Below, piece by piece: positions 16,400 through 23,618 of a stretch of 32,753 bases of DNA. The stretch is taken from positions 1 to 32,753 of the forward strand of contig CALVRR010000021.1 in NCBI GenBank assembly GCA_944358705.1, in the 5' to 3' direction. The notes under the pieces were generated by a model. That model had not been told where the DNA came from and searched no databases. It saw only the letters and a list, made by a program, of their open reading frames with translations. Positions within the stretch are counted from its first letter, which is position 1. The number at the start of each line of letters is the position of its first letter. Made by a program: the position numbers and the translations under genes. The stretch is from an uncultured Bacilli bacterium. Its GTDB lineage: Bacteria > Bacillota_I > Bacilli_A > RF39 > UBA660.

Positions 16400-17488
16400 G
16401 TGAATAAAGAAGAAGATGTTGAATTATTAGAACCAACGTCTATGGATTCCTCTGTAAATACACAATCTATTTCTACTATTGGGGTACCAAGTGGTATGGA
16501 GGTTCCTGTGGATAATGTATCCGGAGGCTCTATTTCCTCTATGCAAAAAGATTCTTCTTTGAGTTCTCCTTTTTCGACAAATCCTGCGGTAACTGGAACG
16601 AATGCTAATTCCCCAAGAATAGCACCCGAGTCTACTTTTGCAGCAACAAAACATAGTATGAATCAGCAAACGGTACCTAATATGGTACCTAAGTCTGATT
16701 TAGGAGAAGCAAAACCAGAGAATTCTTCCTCTAATTCATTTAATATGTCAAATTCTACTTCCATTAATCCTGCGGTAACTGGAACGAATGCAAATTCTCC
16801 AAGAATTGCACCAGAATCTACTTTTGCGGCAACTAAGCATGATATGAAGCAACCTAATATGGTTTCAAAACAGGAGGGAGAGAATCCTAATATGGGGGAA
16901 ACTACTACTAGTAAGCAGGGGGAGTTGTCTTCTAATCCAGGAAAAACACCTAATTCTAATTCAACAAAACCGGTTTTCTTAATTGTTGCTTTTGTTCTTT
17001 TATTAGCCACTATCTTTTTGTTGCCTTATTCTCAGGATTTATTTGATAAACTTTTCTCTAAGGATAAGGGAAATGAAATTATTGATAATGTGACGGAAGG
17101 TAATTTGGTATGTACTATGGAAAGTGATGATGCTGGCAATAGTTATCAGTATACAGAAATTTATTCTTTTCATGATAGTAAAGTAGATAGTTTAGAACAT
17201 AAGGTTTTAATTCAAGGAGATGCTGATTATTTAAAACAACGTAATAATCAATGTTTGTTGTTGCAACAAAATGCTTCGTCTGTTTCCGGGGTTACTGTTG
17301 ATTGTGATTTATCTAATGAAGAAATGCTAGAAACGCAAACTTTTATTTTTGAAAAATTTAATTTAGAAAATGTTACTACTTCTTTTTCTGAAGCTGGGGG
17401 AGTTTATCCTAACGCTTCTCAAGGTGATGATTATAAAGAGGTTCAGCGAATGATGGAAATTAGCGGTTATGATTGTAAAATAAGATAA
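16400..17488 (+). CDS. Membrane protein paralogous to the preceding gene, with low-complexity repeats
   Basis: 362 aa from GTG 16400, preceded by GAGGTGATG (16387-16395) that overlaps the upstream stop. The N-terminal 190 residues are Ser/Asn/Pro-rich and disordered-looking and contain two identical 25-residue copies (61-85 and 123-147). A transmembrane helix (about 191-210) is followed by the same extracytoplasmic domain as in the previous protein. Its cysteines are at 238, 285, 302 and 359, with the last three at exactly the same spacing (17 and 57 residues). Tandem duplication with exchange of the cytoplasmic part is likely. Function unknown. Confidence 0.75.
   Translation: MNKEEDVELLEPTSMDSSVNTQSISTIGVPSGMEVPVDNVSGGSISSMQKDSSLSSPFSTNPAVTGTNANSPRIAPESTFAATKHSMNQQTVPNMVPKSDLGEAKPENSSSNSFNMSNSTSINPAVTGTNANSPRIAPESTFAATKHDMKQPNMVSKQEGENPNMGETTTSKQGELSSNPGKTPNSNSTKPVFLIVAFVLLLATIFLLPYSQDLFDKLFSKDKGNEIIDNVTEGNLVCTMESDDAGNSYQYTEIYSFHDSKVDSLEHKVLIQGDADYLKQRNNQCLLLQQNASSVSGVTVDCDLSNEEMLETQTFIFEKFNLENVTTSFSEAGGVYPNASQGDDYKEVQRMMEISGYDCKIR
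16580..16654 (+). repeat. 25-codon repeat, copy 1
   Basis: Encodes a 25-residue block beginning NPAVTGTNAN and ending STFAATKH (residues 61-85). Identical in protein to copy 2 but different at 8 of 75 bases, all silent third positions. Confidence 0.9.
16766..16840 (+). repeat. 25-codon repeat, copy 2
   Basis: Encodes the same block (residues 123-147) as copy 1. The first 26 bases are identical to copy 1; all 8 differences come later and are silent. Confidence 0.9.
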
Positions 17489-17526
17489 ATTTACGAATCT
17501 TTACATTTTTTACAATTGGTAATTTT

Positions 17527-17565
17527 TGTCAACAGGTTGTCAATTCTTTGTAAATATGTTAGACT
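17527..17565 (+). promoter_or_regulatory. Promoter with three WalR-like half sites
   Basis: TGTCAA (17527-17532), TGTCAA (17538-17543) and TGTAAA (17549-17554) are direct repeats, each pair separated by exactly 5 bases. The WalR (YycF) consensus is TGTWAH-N5-TGTWAH; the third copy fits fully and the first two differ only by C at the W position. The promoter TTGTCA (17537-17542), 17 bp, TAGACT (17560-17565) with TG at 17557-17558 overlaps the second and third copies. The intergenic region also has ATTGTAAAA (17472-17480) and TTTTACAAT (17508-17516) as a loose inverted repeat. Confidence 0.5.
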
Positions 17566-17586
17566 TGTATTTGCAAGGAGTTAGTT

Positions 17587-18240
17587 ATGAAAATTTTTGG
17601 TTATATCATTAATTCTATGTTAATTTTAGGAATTGTTGTTTATTTTGTAATCATTGGTATTCAAAGTAGGGAACCTGTGATGATTTCTGTAGATCTTGAT
17701 ACTAAGAAAATAAAAAGTTCTGATTTGATAGCTTCTTTAGATGAGCCGGAAGAAAAAGAGAAAGTAAAAGAAGAATTAGATTCAGAAGAAGATACGGAAG
17801 AAGTTATTGAAGAAGAAGTGGTTGAGGAAGAGGTTATTGAAGAAGTAGAAGAGGTTTCTACTCCGGTATCTACTCCGAAACCAGTTACAGATGTTTTGGA
17901 AACTCAAGTTGGTAGTTTAAGTGGCTATGGTCCGGATTGTAAAGGGTGTAGTGGATTTCTTTTTAATGGTATGGATGTAAGAGATGGAAATATTTATTAT
18001 CAGGATTCTACTTATGGCAAAGTTCGTATTTTGGCAGGAGATCGGTCTTATCCAGAAGGTACTATTGTTCGTGTGAAAAATTCTAAATTACCTTTGTTTT
18101 ATGGTATTGTTTTAGACCGAGGTTCGGTTGGTTTTGATGGTACTCATTTATTTGATTTACTTTATGCCTCTGAAAAAGAAGCTTCTTTCTATGGAGTTTC
18201 CTATAATACTACTTTTGAAATTTTAAGATATGGATATTAA
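17587..18240 (+). CDS. Membrane-anchored 3D (double-psi barrel) cell wall protein
   Basis: 217 aa: a transmembrane anchor (about 5-25), a Glu/Val-rich acidic linker (45-92) with a TPVSTPKP turn, and a C-terminal domain from about residue 105. The domain reads as a 3D/RlpA-like barrel: SGYGPDCKGCSG, VRILAGD, VLDRGS and HLFDLLYAS give the three Asp residues for which the fold is named, followed by the FYGV and FEILRYGY ends. Such domains occur in wall-remodelling proteins such as YocH and in lytic transglycosylases. The AAGGAG site precedes the ATG. It has its own promoter with WalR-like repeats and a terminator, so it is monocistronic. Confidence 0.82.
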   Translation: MKIFGYIINSMLILGIVVYFVIIGIQSREPVMISVDLDTKKIKSSDLIASLDEPEEKEKVKEELDSEEDTEEVIEEEVVEEEVIEEVEEVSTPVSTPKPVTDVLETQVGSLSGYGPDCKGCSGFLFNGMDVRDGNIYYQDSTYGKVRILAGDRSYPEGTIVRVKNSKLPLFYGIVLDRGSVGFDGTHLFDLLYASEKEASFYGVSYNTTFEILRYGY

Positions 18241-18275
18241 TGATGTTTTTGATACTATCTGTATTAAAAAATAAT

Positions 18276-18299
18276 AAAGGATTTTATTCCTTTTTTTTT
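18276..18299 (+). terminator. Terminator after the 3D-domain gene
   Basis: AAAGGA (18276-18281) pairs with TCCTTT (18288-18293) around a six-base loop, followed by six more T. Confidence 0.7.
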
Positions 18300-18306
18300 G
18301 CTTTCA

Positions 18307-18315
18307 TGTTAAAAT
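18307..18315 (+). promoter_or_regulatory. Extended -10 promoter of tex
   Basis: TG-T-TAAAAT (18307-18315), 26 bases before the tex start; the -35 region is only T-rich. Confidence 0.5.
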
Positions 18316-18340
18316 TAGTATGCTAGATGGAGGATGTTAG

Positions 18341-20497
18341 ATGAATGAATTTATAATTAAAGAAATTGCAAATAATTTAAATATTACAGATAAACAAGTG
18401 GAGGTTGTTTTAACTTTACTTAGTGAAGGAAATACTGTTCCTTTTATTGCTCGTTATCGAAAAGAGGCAACAGGTGCTTTGGATGAAGAAACAATTCGCT
18501 CTATTAATGAAGTTTATTTATATCAAGTTAATTTATTAAAACGTAAAGAAGATGTTATTCGTTTGATTGATGAGAAGGGTATGCTTACAGATGAATTGAA
18601 AAATTCTATTATGAATTGTACGAAGTTAGTCGATGTTGAAGACTTGTATCGCCCATATAAAGAAAAGAAAAAGACAAAAGCGACGGAAGCTATTGCTTTA
18701 GGATTAGAACCTCTTGCTAAAATGATGATGAGTTTTCCTACTACGGGTAGTTTAGAAGATATGGCTACTAAATTTGTAAAGGATAAGGTTAAAAGTGTAG
18801 AAGAGGCTATTACGGGAGCAAAATATATTATTGCAGAATGGATTAGTGATAATGCTAGTTATCGTAAATGGATCCGTAGTTACTTTTATAAGAATGGTAT
18901 TATTATTTCTAAGATAAAGAAAAATGCTTTAGATGAAGGTAAAGTGTATGAAATGTACTATGATTATAATGAACCTGTGAAATGGATTAAGCCTCATCGT
19001 ATTTTGGCACTTAATCGTGGTGAGAAAGAAAAAATATTAACCGTTTCTATTGATGTGGATAAAGATGGAATTCTTACTTTTTTGGAGAAAAAAATAATTA
19101 AAAACGAAAAATCTTTTGTTGTTCAAAGTATTAAAGAAGCTATCGAAGATTCTTATAAAAGATTGATTGCTCCTTCTATTGAGCGTGAAGTTCGGGCAGA
19201 ATTATCAGAAAAGGGTGAAGAGGCTGCGATTGATAATTTTGGAAAAAATTTAGAGGCATTATTACTTACCCCTCCTATGAAGGAGCAAGTAGTACTTGCT
19301 TTTGATCCGGGATTTGTTAATGGGTGTAAACTTGCTGTTGTTGACAAGAACGGTAAATATTTAGATTCTACGGTTATTAAACCATTTTTAAATAATAATA
19401 GTGAAGAGAGAATAAAATTGTCTAAGGAAGTTGTTGTACAACTAATTAAAAGATATCATGTAGATATTATTGCGATAGGTAATGGTACAGCATCACGCGA
19501 GTCTGAAAAGTTTTGTGCAGATATGATAAAAGAATATCACTTGGATTGTAAATATGTTATTGTATCGGAAGCTGGTGCTTCTATTTATAGTGCCTCTCTT
19601 GTTGCTGCAGAAGAATTCCCAGATTTAGCGATAGAAAAACGTAGTGCTGTAAGTATTGGTCGACGTCTTCAAGATCCTCTTGCAGAACTTGTAAAGATTC
19701 CACCAGAGGGAATTGGCGTTGGTCTATATCAACATGATGTTAGTGAGAAGAAACTTTCTAGTTCTTTGGATTTTGTTGTAGAAAAGTGTGTTAATAGTGT
19801 TGGAGTAAATGTGAATACAGCGTCTAGTTCGCTACTTAGTTATGTATCTGGGCTTACTAAGAAAGCATGTCAGAAATTAATTGAGTACCGTGAAAAAGTG
19901 GGTAAAATTATGTCTAGAGATGAAATTCATAAAAAGAAATTACTTAGTGATAAGGCCTATGAACAAGCCATAGGATTTTTACGAATTCCAGATGGGGATA
20001 ATGCTTTAGATAAGACGGCAATTCACCCAGAAAGTTATAATGTGGCAATGGCTTTGCTTCAAGATTTAGGGTTTACGGTTGATGATATTGGAAGTTTAGA
20101 ATTGATTGATAAGTTAAATAAGATTGATGTAAGTAGTTATCAAGAAAAATTAGGTACGGATCAATATACTTTGGAAGATGTTATTTTATCTTTGAAAAAG
20201 CCTAATTTAGATCCTAGAGATGAAATGCCTCAGCCATTACTTCGTAGTGATATTTTAGATATTAAAGATTTAACTGTTGGTATGAAATTACAAGGGACAG
20301 TTCGTAATGTTGTGGACTTTGGTGCTTTTATTGATATTGGTCTTCATAATGATGGTCTTGCTCATATTTCTAAACTTACGGATAAATATATTAAACATCC
20401 AAGTGAAGTTGTTAGTGTTGGAGATATTGTGGATTGTTATGTGGATGATATTAATTTAGAAAAAGGAAAGGTTAGTTTGAGTTTACTTCCTCACTAA
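18341..20497 (+). CDS. tex: Tex-family S1 RNA-binding protein
   Basis: 718-aa Tex/YhgF-type nucleic-acid-binding protein linked to transcription and RNA handling. The domain order fits: an N-terminal helical region with NTVPFIARYRKEATGALDEE, a YqgF-like RNase H fold (VLAFDPGFVNGCKLAVVD near residue 320), helix-hairpin-helix elements (ASSSLLSYVSGLTKKACQK), and a C-terminal S1 domain (GMKLQGTVRNVVDFGAFIDI, to the end). The start has GGAGGATG at 18328-18335. The precise role of Tex is unclear in any organism. Confidence 0.94.
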   Translation: MNEFIIKEIANNLNITDKQVEVVLTLLSEGNTVPFIARYRKEATGALDEETIRSINEVYLYQVNLLKRKEDVIRLIDEKGMLTDELKNSIMNCTKLVDVEDLYRPYKEKKKTKATEAIALGLEPLAKMMMSFPTTGSLEDMATKFVKDKVKSVEEAITGAKYIIAEWISDNASYRKWIRSYFYKNGIIISKIKKNALDEGKVYEMYYDYNEPVKWIKPHRILALNRGEKEKILTVSIDVDKDGILTFLEKKIIKNEKSFVVQSIKEAIEDSYKRLIAPSIEREVRAELSEKGEEAAIDNFGKNLEALLLTPPMKEQVVLAFDPGFVNGCKLAVVDKNGKYLDSTVIKPFLNNNSEERIKLSKEVVVQLIKRYHVDIIAIGNGTASRESEKFCADMIKEYHLDCKYVIVSEAGASIYSASLVAAEEFPDLAIEKRSAVSIGRRLQDPLAELVKIPPEGIGVGLYQHDVSEKKLSSSLDFVVEKCVNSVGVNVNTASSSLLSYVSGLTKKACQKLIEYREKVGKIMSRDEIHKKKLLSDKAYEQAIGFLRIPDGDNALDKTAIHPESYNVAMALLQDLGFTVDDIGSLELIDKLNKIDVSSYQEKLGTDQYTLEDVILSLKKPNLDPRDEMPQPLLRSDILDIKDLTVGMKLQGTVRNVVDFGAFIDIGLHNDGLAHISKLTDKYIKHPSEVVSVGDIVDCYVDDINLEKGKVSLSLLPH

Positions 20498-20507
20498 TCT
20501 TTTTTTA

Positions 20508-20516
20508 TGGTATACT
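20508..20516 (+). promoter_or_regulatory. Extended -10 promoter of the first kinase-like gene
   Basis: TG-G-TATACT (20508-20516) lies 16 bases before the start codon, with no clear -35. No terminator is seen after tex. Confidence 0.45.
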
Positions 20517-20532
20517 TTTTTTAGGTGGAATT

Positions 20533-21690
20533 ATGAATGCGAAAAAGTTTCAGAAAAAATTAGAACTTTATTCTAATCAGAAAATGATTTATCCATGTTT
20601 TCTTCAATGGATTCGAGAAAATGATAAACCCAGTTTATTTCACGATAAAAGTGCTCTTTCCTTGATACAAGAGCATTATGAAGAAATTATTTCTAAATGT
20701 TCTCCAGAGTATCGTTCTTTACTTGTTTCTAGTTTGGATAAGGAATATAAGATGACCAATTTTACTAAGGAGAAAACTTCTTTTCTATTAACTTTTGTTA
20801 ATAGTGAATATGATTTTTCAAATTTAGATTATTATTGTTCATATTTAAAAATTAAGGATTTTATAAATTCTAATTTTACTAAACTTATTTCTTCCATTCC
20901 TAATATATGCTTTTTTACTATGGCTTCTTCTTCTGAGATTGATGATAAAAATAAGGAAGCCTTAAATCAATTTTTAACGAAACATAAGAGAGAATATGTT
21001 GAATTTTTATTGGGAAATAGGCTTCCTAAAGACGCTAAAGATTATGATAATGTGATTGATGTTACTGTTTCATTAGTAGATGAAATTCTAGAACATGAAC
21101 ATCTTTCTTATGCGGATATTAAGAAAAATAGTGGTGGTGGGTATTCGAATGTTATTTTTCTTGGTAGTAAAGTGTTGAAGGTTGGTAAGAGAAGGGACAC
21201 TTATTCTGTACCGAATAACGAATATTTACTAAAACCATATATTCGTGTAAATTTGGAAGATATTTCTGATGTTTCTGGTACTATTGAAGTAGTAGAAAAG
21301 GTGGATACTCCTGTTCTTCCTGTTGATGAGTATGAATTTTATAAAGAATTAAGAAAGAAGGGGATTGTTTGGCTGGATGTTAAGTTGATTAATTTAGGGT
21401 ATCTTACGAAGGATAATACTTTTCACTGGAATAAACAGTTAGGAGAAGATATGTCTACTAGGGGTTTTATTGGTGATAATAATTTTTCTCCTCTTCCGAA
21501 AGGTAGCCCTGTTATTTTGGATTCTGATCATATTTATTCAGAAGAAGAATTTAATTCCTTATTAAAAAATAAAGATTTTAGTTATAGTCATCTTCCTGGA
21601 TATTATTATGAGCCAAAATATCAAAAAGAATTAGCTGATATGTTTAAGGATAAAGAAGGGAATGTTATTGATGATAAAAAGATGAAATAA
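20533..21690 (+). CDS. Divergent protein-kinase-like protein, paralogue 1
   Basis: 385 aa. The N-terminal 190 residues are helical and unrecognised. The rest carries a reduced kinase signature: glycine loop SGGGYSNVIFLGSKVLKVG with Lys216, a hinge-like TIEVVEKVDTP, a catalytic loop WLDVKLINLG (Asp282, Lys284, Asn287) and a metal motif LDSDHI (Asp330, Asp332) in place of DFG. This is the D-x-K-x-x-N plus D-x-D arrangement of the protein-kinase-like fold, so phosphotransfer is plausible, but HRD is absent and the substrate is unknown. The AGGTGG site precedes the ATG. It is closely related to the next gene along most of its length. Confidence 0.7.
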   Translation: MNAKKFQKKLELYSNQKMIYPCFLQWIRENDKPSLFHDKSALSLIQEHYEEIISKCSPEYRSLLVSSLDKEYKMTNFTKEKTSFLLTFVNSEYDFSNLDYYCSYLKIKDFINSNFTKLISSIPNICFFTMASSSEIDDKNKEALNQFLTKHKREYVEFLLGNRLPKDAKDYDNVIDVTVSLVDEILEHEHLSYADIKKNSGGGYSNVIFLGSKVLKVGKRRDTYSVPNNEYLLKPYIRVNLEDISDVSGTIEVVEKVDTPVLPVDEYEFYKELRKKGIVWLDVKLINLGYLTKDNTFHWNKQLGEDMSTRGFIGDNNFSPLPKGSPVILDSDHIYSEEEFNSLLKNKDFSYSHLPGYYYEPKYQKELADMFKDKEGNVIDDKKMK

Positions 21691-21705
21691 GATTTCTTCT
21701 TTTTT
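21681..21705 (+). terminator. Probable terminator after kinase-like gene 1
   Basis: GATGAAAT (21681-21688) pairs with ATTTCTTC (21692-21699) with one mismatch, loop of three bases, then six T or so. The stop codon is in the stem-loop. Confidence 0.45.
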
Positions 21706-21712
21706 GTTTTTG

Positions 21713-21721
21713 TGGTATCAT
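21713..21721 (+). promoter_or_regulatory. Possible extended -10 promoter of kinase-like gene 2
   Basis: TG-G-TATCAT (21713-21721), about 60 bases before the start codon; no -35 seen. Confidence 0.35.
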
Positions 21722-21783
21722 AGGAGCATATTTCTTTATACGAGATATTTTATGGAAATATTTTTAAATTAGAAGGGGATATT

Positions 21784-22881
21784 ATGGAGAAAGAGGAAAT
21801 TATTAATATTATTTCTTATCGAGTAGAGCATCATAGGATTGTTCCTTATTTCTTTGATAGTTTATATGAAGATGCTAAGGATTCTACGATAGTGACGGAG
21901 GCTATTAAAGAACAATTTGAGTCTATATTAGATAGTTGTTTTAGTTGTAATTTTTCTTCTATTTTGGGAGAATTATCTTGTTATGATGATATGTATTCTT
22001 ATATAATTAATCATATTCCTACTATATTAAAATATTTTCATGGGGATTTCTTAAGTCTTTCTTCTTTTCCTATACAAGAATATGTAAATAATCACTTTTC
22101 TGAATTGATATCTAGTATTCCTAAAGATAGTTTTTTTACTATGGCTATTTCTGAGGATTATGTAAAGGCTGAAAACAAAAAAATATTAAATCAGTTTTTA
22201 GAGAATCATAAAAAAGATTATGTGTTTTTTCTTCTTGGAAAAATGTTATCTTTATCTTATTCTATGGAACAATTAGATACTCTTACGGATGTTTTGGTTT
22301 TGATAGTAGATGAACTTTTGGAGCATGAGGAACTTTCTTATGGTGATATTAGAATGCTTACGGACGGAGCTTATTCTGATTGTGTAGAAATTGGAAGTAA
22401 AGTACTAAAAGTTGGGGATGAGAGATATACTTATTTTATGAAAAATAATCCTTTCATAGTTTCTCCTTTAATTCGAGTGGATTTAAATGAACTTTCTTTT
22501 TTAAGAGGTACGGTTGAAGTTATTGAAAAGGTGGATACTGATATTAATATTACGGATGATGAATTATATGAAATCTATAAACAATTTCGTCTATTGGGAT
22601 TAATTTGGCTTGATGTGAAGGTTGAAAATGTTGGTAGACTTTTAAAAGATAATATAATCCATTATAAAAAGGCACTTTATCCTGATCCTATTACTCGAGG
22701 ACTCTTTGGTGATGAAAATGAAATAATTTTAAAAAAGGGAGATTATGTTGTTTGTGATTTGGATCATATTGTGTTTGAAGATGTTTTTCAACAAGATTCT
22801 AAATTACAACAAGATTTTTATCTTTCTAATGCCTATTACTATGAAGAAAGATACCAAAAATCCAAAATAAAAAACGGTTAA
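21784..22881 (+). CDS. Divergent protein-kinase-like protein, paralogue 2
   Basis: 365 aa, paralogue of the preceding gene. Shared blocks include the ELISSIP...FFTMA segment, the LNQFL...HK+DY segment, the VDE+LEHE segment, GSKVLKVG (Lys209), VEVIEKVDT, IWLDVKVENVG (Asp277, Lys279, Asn282) and CDLDHI (Asp325, Asp327). The glycine loop is weaker (TDGAYSDCVEIGSK). All residues expected for nucleotide and metal binding are kept in both copies, which argues that both are active. AGAAGGGGAT precedes the ATG. It ends convergently with the Crp/Fnr gene, overlapping it by four bases within a two-way terminator. Confidence 0.7.
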   Translation: MEKEEIINIISYRVEHHRIVPYFFDSLYEDAKDSTIVTEAIKEQFESILDSCFSCNFSSILGELSCYDDMYSYIINHIPTILKYFHGDFLSLSSFPIQEYVNNHFSELISSIPKDSFFTMAISEDYVKAENKKILNQFLENHKKDYVFFLLGKMLSLSYSMEQLDTLTDVLVLIVDELLEHEELSYGDIRMLTDGAYSDCVEIGSKVLKVGDERYTYFMKNNPFIVSPLIRVDLNELSFLRGTVEVIEKVDTDINITDDELYEIYKQFRLLGLIWLDVKVENVGRLLKDNIIHYKKALYPDPITRGLFGDENEIILKKGDYVVCDLDHIVFEDVFQQDSKLQQDFYLSNAYYYEERYQKSKIKNG

Positions 22882-22903
22882 ATATTGATTTTAATCGTTT
22901 TTT
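22869..22903. terminator. Bidirectional terminator between converging genes
   Basis: AAAAAACGGTTAAA (22869-22882) pairs with TTTAATCGTTTTTT (22890-22903), 14 bp with one G-T pair and a 7-base loop. It gives a T tail in both directions and contains both stop codons. Confidence 0.85.
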
Positions 22904-23504
22904 CATGCTTTTCTATGATTCCTTTTTCTTCCATCTTTTTTAATTCTCTCATTAGATTGGATCTATCTACAAATAAGTATTCTGCAATTGCTTTGTAGGA
23001 AGTTGTTACTTTAAAGATATTATTTTCATTCATTCTTTGTTTCAAGAAGAAAAGTATTTTTTCTTCTACCGTACGTTTCGATAATAGTTCTATTTTTTCA
23101 TTTTGTTGCTTGTTATCAGTGATTAATAAGTCGAATAATGTTAGAACTAATTTGTTATGGAAGGGACATGCTTTATTACAATTTTTTAGTATTGTATAAT
23201 AATCAATAAATATTACTTCTGTTTCTCCATTACTAATGATATAAATTTCATCTTCCGAATCTTGGAAAAATAAATTTGAGAAGATGTCGTTTTCTTTTAA
23301 ATCTCTCATGATTGTGGTGTTTCCATTACTATCAGTTTTAACGATATTTGCTTTTCCGTAAGTAATAAAGCCTATTTTCTTTTTAATAGGGGCGAAACTT
23401 AGAATTAAATCTTTATTGTAAAATGTTTTACATTTTACATTGACACAGCTTGACAAATTTTTTTTAAATTGAGAAATCCTTGTTTCTTCTAGAGTTTTCG
23501 ACAT
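22878..23504 (-). CDS. Crp/Fnr-family transcription regulator
   Basis: 208 aa, start chosen at ATG 23504 (reading leftward), with GAGGTG at 23516-23511; a GTG three codons upstream lies in that site. An N-terminal cyclic-nucleotide-binding-like barrel (to about residue 120), a dimer helix, and a C-terminal winged helix (AIAEYLFVDRSNLMRELKKMEEKGII) are seen. Cysteines at 20, 25, 109 and 113 include the NCNKACPFHNK motif common in clostridial members; they might hold an Fe-S cluster or sense redox. Divergent to nrdD1 with a palindrome between, so regulation of anaerobic dNTP synthesis and of itself is likely. Confidence 0.88.
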   Translation of the reverse strand: MSKTLEETRISQFKKNLSSCVNVKCKTFYNKDLILSFAPIKKKIGFITYGKANIVKTDSNGNTTIMRDLKENDIFSNLFFQDSEDEIYIISNGETEVIFIDYYTILKNCNKACPFHNKLVLTLFDLLITDNKQQNEKIELLSKRTVEEKILFFLKQRMNENNIFKVTTSYKAIAEYLFVDRSNLMRELKKMEEKGIIEKHEKTIKINI

Positions 23505-23526
23505 ATTTTTCACCTCATTCTTTTTT

Positions 23527-23555
23527 ATTTTAGCAAATTTTATTTATTGTTGCAA
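23527..23555 (-). promoter_or_regulatory. Promoter of the Crp/Fnr gene
   Basis: On the - strand: -35 TTGCAA (23555-23550), 17-bp spacer, -10 TAAAAT (23532-23527), with an extended TG just before it. The -35 lies inside the palindrome, which suggests self-repression. Confidence 0.6.
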
Positions 23556-23567
23556 ATGCAACAATAA
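23544..23567. promoter_or_regulatory. 24-bp palindromic operator between crp-like gene and nrdD1
   Basis: Arms TTATTGTTGCA (23544-23554) and TGCAACAATAA (23557-23567) are perfect inverse copies around AA. Size and symmetry fit a Crp/Fnr dimer site, although the half site is not the E. coli FNR TTGAT or CRP TGTGA. Confidence 0.75.
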
Positions 23568-23585
23568 GTTTTTTTGTTTGTGGAG

Positions 23586-23591
23586 TAGAAT
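23586..23591 (+). promoter_or_regulatory. Candidate -10 of nrdD1, activator-type promoter
   Basis: TAGAAT (23586-23591) would place the palindrome centre about 42 bp before the predicted transcript start, the class II activator position, with no -35 needed. An alternative is TTGTTT (23574-23579), 18 bp, TATAGG (23598-23603). The ribosome binding site AGGAGAGGT is at 23606-23614. Confidence 0.4.
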
Positions 23592-23618
23592 GGAATCTAT
23601 AGGATAGGAGAGGTAAGT

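Noticed and set aside
16663..17010. 115-codon open frame on the - strand opposite the second four-cysteine protein
   Set aside because: Antisense to a well-supported gene, no ribosome binding site seen, and composition expected from the complement of the Ser/Asn-rich coding repeat.
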